DNA from: Gaiellasilicea sp963791905
Lineage (GTDB): Bacteria > Actinomycetota > Thermoleophilia > Gaiellales > Gaiellaceae
Direction of reading: 5' to 3'
DNA length: 64,000 nucleotides
NCBI GenBank assembly: GCA_963791905.1
Contig: CAWBTX010000008.1
Coordinates: 15,378-79,377, forward strand
Shown: piece after piece, positions 59,265 through 64,000 of the stretch
How positions within the stretch are numbered: the first letter of the stretch is position 1
Layout of the letters: every line of letters begins with the position of its first letter
Position numbers and translations under genes: made by a program
Notes under the pieces: generated by a model
Told to the model about the DNA's origin: nothing
The model's input: only the letters and a program-made list of their open reading frames with translations
Databases searched by the model: none

Positions 59265-60587
59265 ATGATGCGAACCCGACTTCTTCTCCTCCTGACGGCT
59301 CTCGCGACCGCCGCTCTCGTCGTCCTCCTCGGCGGCGTCCTGCGTGAGGCGGAGCCGGCTGCCGGGAGCGCTGCCGCGCCCGTCGACGTCGGAGCGGCTG
59401 CGGATCGCGCTCTCGGTGGCTTCGGGCTGGGCGACACTGCCGCCACGATTCGTCGGCTCGAGGCGGCTGTGCAAGCGGAACCCCAGGATGGGCGCTCGCT
59501 CGGGCTTCTCGGCCTCGCGTACCTCCAGCGGACGCGGGAGACGGGAGACGCCGCGTTCTACCCCCGCGCAGAGCGTGCGCTCCGCCGGGCCCTCGCCGGT
59601 GACGCCCGCGACCCGATCGCGCTCTCCGGTCTCGCCTCTCTGGCAGCGAGCCGGCACGAATTTCGCGAGTCCCTAGGGCTCGCACGGCGCGCGGTCGCCG
59701 CCGCGCCGTACACCGCCCGGGGCTACGGCCTCGTGGGCGACGCACTCCTCGAGCTCGGCCGCTACGAGGAGGCCTTCCGCACGTTCGACCGCATGGTCGC
59801 GCTCAAGCCCACGCTCGCCGGTTATGCGCGGATCGCGTACGCGCGCGAGCTCAGCGGCCGTCCGCGGAGCGCCATCGCCGCGATGGAGCTCGCGTTGGAC
59901 GCGGCCGGGCTGCCGGAGCCGACGGCCTGGACGCTCGTCGAGCTCGGCAAGCTGCACTTCGGGCTCGGCGAGCTCCGCGAGGCGCGGCATTCGTTCCGAG
60001 CCGCGCTCGCTGCCTTCCCCGGCTACGTGTCCGCCCTCGACGGCCTGGCGCGGGTCGAGGCGGCCCGGGGACGGCTTCCGCAGGCGATCGGGCTCCAGCG
60101 CCGCGCGGTCGCCGCGACGCCGCTTCCGCATCTCGTCGCGCAGCTCGGCGACCTGCTGGCCGCGGCGGGCCAGGAGCGCGATGCGCGTCGCCAGTTCGCG
60201 CTGGTCGCCGCGATCGACCGCCTGCAGGCGGCCAACGGCGTCAACGCCGATCTCGAGACCGCGCTCTTCCGCGCCGACCACGGGATCCGCCCGGCCGAGA
60301 CGGTCGCGCTCGCCCGCGCCGCGCGCGCAGGGCGGCCCTCCATCCACGGCGACGACGCGCTGGCCTGGGCGCTCACCCGCGCGGGCCGCTGCGGCGAGGC
60401 GCTCGGCTACTCGGAGCGGTCACTGCGGCTCGGCACCCGCGACGCAACCTTCTACTTCCACCGCGCGATGATCGAGCGCTGCCTCGGCCACGAGCGCGCC
60501 GCGAAGGCGTGGTTCGGCCGCGCGCTCGACCTCAACCCGCACTTCTCCATCCGATGGGCCCCGGTGGCCAGGGAGGCATTGGCATGA
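59265..60587 (+). CDS. Exported or membrane-anchored TPR protein
   Basis: 440 residues. A hydrophobic N-terminal segment (TRLLLLLTALATAALVVLLGGVL) is a signal anchor or uncleaved signal, followed by about eight to ten tetratricopeptide repeats (for example AERALRRALAGDARDPIALSGLA; ALLELGRYEEAFRTFDRMVALKPTLAGYARIAYA; HERAAKAWFGRALDLNP). TPR arrays scaffold protein complexes; here it probably assembles outside the membrane with the DUF4331 proteins. The stop overlaps the ATG of the next transporter gene (ATGA). Confidence 0.85.
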   Translation: MMRTRLLLLLTALATAALVVLLGGVLREAEPAAGSAAAPVDVGAAADRALGGFGLGDTAATIRRLEAAVQAEPQDGRSLGLLGLAYLQRTRETGDAAFYPRAERALRRALAGDARDPIALSGLASLAASRHEFRESLGLARRAVAAAPYTARGYGLVGDALLELGRYEEAFRTFDRMVALKPTLAGYARIAYARELSGRPRSAIAAMELALDAAGLPEPTAWTLVELGKLHFGLGELREARHSFRAALAAFPGYVSALDGLARVEAARGRLPQAIGLQRRAVAATPLPHLVAQLGDLLAAAGQERDARRQFALVAAIDRLQAANGVNADLETALFRADHGIRPAETVALARAARAGRPSIHGDDALAWALTRAGRCGEALGYSERSLRLGTRDATFYFHRAMIERCLGHERAAKAWFGRALDLNPHFSIRWAPVAREALA

Positions 60588-61914
60588 AGCGGCTTCTGAT
60601 CGTCGTCGCCTGCCTGGCGGCGCTCCTCGCACCGGCCGCGGCGCAGGCACACCCGCTCGGGAACTTCACGGTCAACAGGCACACGACGATCGAGCTCTCG
60701 GGCGGCCGCATCTACGTCCACTACGCGCTCGACGTGGCCGAGATCCCGACGCTGCAACTCGGCGACCGAATCCGCCGTGCCCGGGTTCGCGGCAGAGGCG
60801 GCGCGCAAGCTCGACCTGCGTGTCGACGGCCGTCCCGCGCCGTTGCGCGTCCTCGAGCATCGCGCGAGCTCGCGTCCCGGCGCCGGCGGGCTGAAGACGC
60901 TTCGCTTCGACGCCGTCTACGAGACGGCCGCCACGGGCTCGCGGCTCGCATTCCGAGACGGGAACTTCGACGGCCGCATCGGCTGGAAGGAAGTGGTCGT
61001 CCACGCCGACGCCGGCGCGAAGGTGCTCGACGCGACCGCCCCGGCCCGGAGCCGGAGCGACGAGCTGCGCGCGTATCCCGACGACCTCCTCAGCTCCCCG
61101 CCCGACGTCGCGACGGCTTCGGCGCGGTTCGAGCTCGGCAGCGGCACCGGTGTCGCCGCCCACGATCGACGGGCTCGCCCCCGTGGAGCACCGTGGCGGC
61201 GGCTTCGAGGCGCTGATCTCGCGCGGCGACCTCTCGGTCGGCGTCGTGCTCATCTCGCTCCTGATCGCGGCCTTCTGGGGCGCCGCACATGCGCTCACCC
61301 CGGGTCACGGCAAGGCGATCGTGGCCGGCTATCTCGTCGGCACGCGAGGGAGGCCGCTCGATGCGTTCCTGCTCGGGGGGATCGTGACGGTGACCCACAC
61401 GGCCGGCGTCTTCGCGCTCGGGCTGGTGACGCTGCTCCTCTCGCAGTTCATCGTCCCCGAGTCGCTGTACCCCTGGCTGACGCTCGCGTCCGGCCTGCTC
61501 GTCGTCGTCGTCGGCGCCTCGGTGCTCCTCAGCCGAGTTCGCCGAGCGGGTCATACGCACGACCACCACCACCACGATCACGACCACCACGCTCACGACC
61601 ACGGCGGCCGGCGCGGGCTGCTCGGCGTCGGCATCGCCGCCGGTCTGCTGCCGTGCCCCTCGGCGCTCGTCGTGCTGCTGAGCGCGATCGCGCTTCACCG
61701 CATCGGCTTCGGCCTCGCCCTCATCGTCGCGTTCAGCCTCGGCCTCGCGGCGACCATCACCTCGATCGGGCTGATCGCCGTGCTCGCGAAGCGAGCGTTC
61801 AGCCGCTTCTCGTTCAACGGCCCCGTCATCAGGCTGCTCCCCGCCGCGAGCGCGCTCGTGATCCTCGCGGTCGGGATCGGCATCACCCTCAAAGCGCTCC
61901 CGGAGGTGCTCTAG
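60584..61914 (+). CDS. NicO/RcnA-type nickel-cobalt transporter with exported N domain, two apparent frameshifts
   Basis: About 443 residues after removing one base near 60775 and one near 61149. Signal peptide, then HPLGNFTVNRHTTIELSGGRIYVHYALDVAEIPTLQ; frame 2 adds VPGFAAEAARKLDLRVDGRPAPLRVLEH; frame 3 holds the membrane domain (AAFWGAAHALTPGHGKAIVAGYLVG, a NicO H-x6-H-type site; GLLPCPSALVVLLSAIAL). A cytosolic loop of mainly His and Asp (HTHDHHHHDHDHHAHDHGG, about 61549-61605) marks metal handling. The combination of an extracytoplasmic N domain and NicO core is typical of an actinobacterial subgroup. Coupled to the TPR gene. Confidence 0.85.
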
Positions 61915-61916
61915 CC

Positions 61917-62624
61917 ATGTTCGGTCTCGACGACCACATCGCCGCGCTGTCGAGCGGCGGCTCGGTGCTCATCGTCCTCCTCGTCGCCGCGCTGCTCGGC
62001 CTGCGCCACGCGACCGATCCCGACCACATCGCCGCGGTCACGGCCCTCGTGGCCTCCGGGCGGGAGCGGGCAAGCCGCCGGGCGGCAGAGCTCGGCGTCT
62101 TCTGGGGCCTCGGTCACGCCCTGACGCTCGTCCTCTTCGGCCTGCCGATCCTGCTCTTCGAGGCGTACCTCCCGGAGCGCCTGCAGCAGGGCGCCGAGAC
62201 CGCCGTGGCAGCGCTGATCGTCTTCCTCGCCGTTCGGCTCCTGATCCGCTGGCGCAGCGGCTACTTCCACTTCCACGCCCACGCGCACTCCCCCGGCGAG
62301 CACGACCACACCCACAAGGTGAGGACGCCGCTCGGCGCGTTCGGCATCGGCCTCGTGCACGGCATGGGCGGCAGCGCCGGCGTCGGGGTGCTGCTGCTGG
62401 CGGCGATTCCCTCGCAGGCGCTGGCGGTCACGTCGCTGGTCATCCTCGCGCTGTTCACCGCCGTCTCGATGACGATGCTGACGACGGGCTTCGGCGCGAC
62501 GCTCGGCAGCGCGCCGGTCCGGCGCTCGTATGCGGTCGCCATCCCGGCCGTCGGCACCGCGAGCCTCGCGTTCGGGTTCTGGTACGCCGCGGCCGTCTGG
62601 AGCCTGATGCCGTACCCGTTCTAG
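61917..62624 (+). CDS. HoxN/NixA-like nickel-cobalt transporter family protein
   Basis: 235 residues, about six hydrophobic segments. The nickel-permease signature H31-x4-D36-H37 (LRHATDPDHIAAV) is in the first helix. FHFHAHAHSPGEHDHTHK is a His-rich loop, then GIGLVHGMGGSAGVGVLLLAAIP. The region is shorter than classical NixA (330 residues), lacking the last two helices. It starts 2 bp after the NicO stop. Together they suggest movement of Ni2+ or Co2+, but a related metal cannot be excluded. Confidence 0.85.
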   Translation: MFGLDDHIAALSSGGSVLIVLLVAALLGLRHATDPDHIAAVTALVASGRERASRRAAELGVFWGLGHALTLVLFGLPILLFEAYLPERLQQGAETAVAALIVFLAVRLLIRWRSGYFHFHAHAHSPGEHDHTHKVRTPLGAFGIGLVHGMGGSAGVGVLLLAAIPSQALAVTSLVILALFTAVSMTMLTTGFGATLGSAPVRRSYAVAIPAVGTASLAFGFWYAAAVWSLMPYPF

Positions 62625-62642
62625 ACCTATACATTCGCCGCC

Positions 62643-63716
62643 ATGGGCGAGCCGCTGAACGTGCTGGACTTCGAGCGGCTCGCCGAGTCGGTACTCGAAC
62701 CAGGCGCCTTCGGCTACTACGCCGGCGGCGCCGCGGACGAGCAGGCGCTGGCCGGGAACGTCGAGGCCTGGCGGCGCTTCCGGCTGCGGCCGCGGGTCCT
62801 CGTCGACGTCTCATCGGTCTCCACCGAGACCACGGTGCTCGGCACTGCCGTCTCGATGCCCCTGCTTGTCGCGCCTACCGCGATCCAGCGGCTGGCGCAT
62901 CCGGACGGGGAGGTGGGCATGGCGCGCGCCGCCGCAGCAGCCGGGACGATCATGTGCCTCTCCACGATTGCGACCGCAACGCCGGGCGAGGTTGCCGCTG
63001 CGGTTCCCGACGCGCCCCGGTGGTTCCAGCTCTACGTCTTCCGCGATCGCGGCGTGACGGGCGAGCTCGTCGCGCAAGCGGTGGAGCACGGCTACGGCGC
63101 GATCGTGCTCACCGTGGATGCGCCCCGGCTCGGCCGCCGCGAGCGCGACTTTCGAACCGCCTTTCGCGTCCCTGAGGAGATCGTCGTGCCGGGTTTCGCC
63201 GCGGCGATGGGCGGCTGGAAAGGGGCGACGCCGTTGGAGCTCCTCGGCGCGATCGATCCTACTCTCACCTGGGACGACCTGAATGAGGTGCGCTCGTTCT
63301 CGGAGCTGCCCCTGGTGCTGAAGGGGATCCAGACCGCCGAGGACGCCGAGCTCGCCTGCGAGCACCACGTCGACGGGATCGTCGTGTCGAATCACGGCGG
63401 GCGTCAGCTCGACGCGGTCGCGCCGACCGCCGAGCTCCTGCCGGAGATCGTCGACGCGGTCGCCGGGAGGGCCGAGATCTACGTCGACGGCGGGATCCGC
63501 AGGGGCTCGGACGTCGTCAAGGCGCTCGCGCTCGGCGCGCGGGCAGTGATGGCAGGGCGGGCGCCGTTGTGGGGGCTCGCCTGCGACGGGGAGGCGGGTG
63601 CGCGCCGCGTGCTCGAGCTTCTGCGCGACGACATCGAGCTGACACTGGCGCTGCTCGGCTGCACGTCGCCCGCGACCGTCGGCAGCGACCACGTCCGTAG
63701 GATCGACGCCCTGTGA
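62643..63716 (+). CDS. FMN-dependent alpha-hydroxy-acid dehydrogenase/oxidase
   Basis: 357 residues, lactate-oxidase/glycolate-oxidase fold. FGYYAGGAADEQALAGN, PLLVAPTAIQRLAHPDGEVGMARAAAAAGTIMCLST, RWFQLYVFRDRG, LTVDAPRLGRRERDFR, catalytic His251 in VVSNHGGRQLD, and the FMN-phosphate loop EIYVDGGIRRGSDVVKALALGARAVMAGRAPLWGL. All catalytic residues appear intact. The substrate (lactate, glycolate, mandelate or mycofactocin-type) cannot be fixed. ATG 62643; the stop overlaps the GTG of tyrS. Confidence 0.93.
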   Translation: MGEPLNVLDFERLAESVLEPGAFGYYAGGAADEQALAGNVEAWRRFRLRPRVLVDVSSVSTETTVLGTAVSMPLLVAPTAIQRLAHPDGEVGMARAAAAAGTIMCLSTIATATPGEVAAAVPDAPRWFQLYVFRDRGVTGELVAQAVEHGYGAIVLTVDAPRLGRRERDFRTAFRVPEEIVVPGFAAAMGGWKGATPLELLGAIDPTLTWDDLNEVRSFSELPLVLKGIQTAEDAELACEHHVDGIVVSNHGGRQLDAVAPTAELLPEIVDAVAGRAEIYVDGGIRRGSDVVKALALGARAVMAGRAPLWGLACDGEAGARRVLELLRDDIELTLALLGCTSPATVGSDHVRRIDAL

Positions 63717-64000
63717 TCGACGTCCTGACGAAGAACGCCGTTGACGTTCTCCCGGCGGGCGGCCTCGAGGAGAAGCTCAAGCTCGGTCGGCCGCTCCGCG
63801 TGAAGCTCGGCATCGACGTCACCTCGCCCGACATCCACGTCGGCCGCGGCATCCCCCTTCAGCGCATGCGCGCCTTCCAGGACGCGGGCCATCTCGGCGT
63901 CCTCATCGTCGGGGACTACACGACGAGGATCGGCGATCCCTCCGGGCGCTCGCTCGAGAGGCCGATCCTCTCGGACGAGGAGATCGACCGAGACGCGAAG
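63713..64000 (+). CDS. tyrS: Tyrosyl-tRNA synthetase, 5' part
   Basis: 96 codons before the right edge. It opens IDVLTKNAVDVLPAGGLEEKLKLGRPLRVKLGIDVTSPDIHVGRGIPLQRMRAFQDAGH, matching the start of class I TyrRS with HVGRG in place of HIGH, and continues VLIVGDYTTRIGDPSGRS (ATP and tyrosine binding). Ser, Arg spacing in DPSGRS is canonical for TyrRS. GTG 63713 overlaps the upstream stop by 4 bp. The rest of the gene is outside the window. Confidence 0.93.
   Translation, partial: MIDVLTKNAVDVLPAGGLEEKLKLGRPLRVKLGIDVTSPDIHVGRGIPLQRMRAFQDAGHLGVLIVGDYTTRIGDPSGRSLERPILSDEEIDRDAK

Overview
This 64 kb window is chromosomal DNA from a very GC-rich bacterium (by eye about 70% G+C, third codon positions almost all G or C). 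It is most likely an actinobacterium, and the gene mix (GatCAB, an ECF sigma with a DGPF partner, RskA-type anti-sigmas, paired DUF4331 proteins, a fenitrothion-hydrolase-like membrane protein) suggests the Thermoleophilia; that placement is inference. No prophage, insertion sequence, CRISPR array or rRNA is visible. There is one tRNA gene (Cys).

Layout. 1-8.7 kb: an RskA-like anti-sigma cut by the left edge, a secreted beta-propeller, a sigma factor truncated in its SnoaL tail, a giant LuxR-type ATPase regulator, an alpha/beta hydrolase, an animal-type haem peroxidase and a RidA protein. 8.7-16 kb: acyl-CoA synthetase, SixA phosphatase, beta-carbonic anhydrase, an MFS exporter with a hydrolase, and a DGPF protein coupled to an ECF42-like sigma across a long nested palindrome. 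16-23 kb: a methyltransferase-like membrane protein, a ParB-like protein, a zinc ribbon, a GGDEF-like membrane protein paired with a PilB/GspE ATPase, a tiny hydrophobic peptide, tRNA-Cys, a divergent NmrA/AraC pair with visible operators, a dihydrofolate-reductase remnant and a LuxR regulator. 23-32 kb: FtsX-type permease, lipoprotein, CorA, CBS protein, cupin and BipA. 32-36 kb: a five-gene reverse-strand operon including HMG-CoA reductase. 36-43 kb: FolD, cold-shock protein, GatCAB, then a coupled cupredoxin-like/membrane cassette and an Rpf-like protein. 43-54 kb: class V aminotransferase, SerA, YbaK, branched-chain aminotransferase, DegT-family aminotransferase, a possible RemA-like protein, alkyladenine glycosylase, PBP1A and RecQ. 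54-64 kb: a sigma/anti-sigma pair divergent from two DUF4331 proteins, a TPR protein and two nickel/cobalt-type transporters; then a flavin hydroxy-acid dehydrogenase and the start of tyrS.

The most interesting unit is 54.9-62.6 kb: two exported DUF4331 paralogues, a TPR protein and two metal-transporter-like proteins beside a membrane-anchored sigma switch, which looks like an uncharacterised extracytoplasmic metal-handling or stress system.

A second striking point is that about a dozen reading frames, including essential gatB, are each interrupted by what behaves as exactly one extra base. Every shift I can resolve is in the same direction. I read these as insertion-type sequence errors, so the affected genes are annotated as single CDS with the shift noted rather than as pseudogenes.
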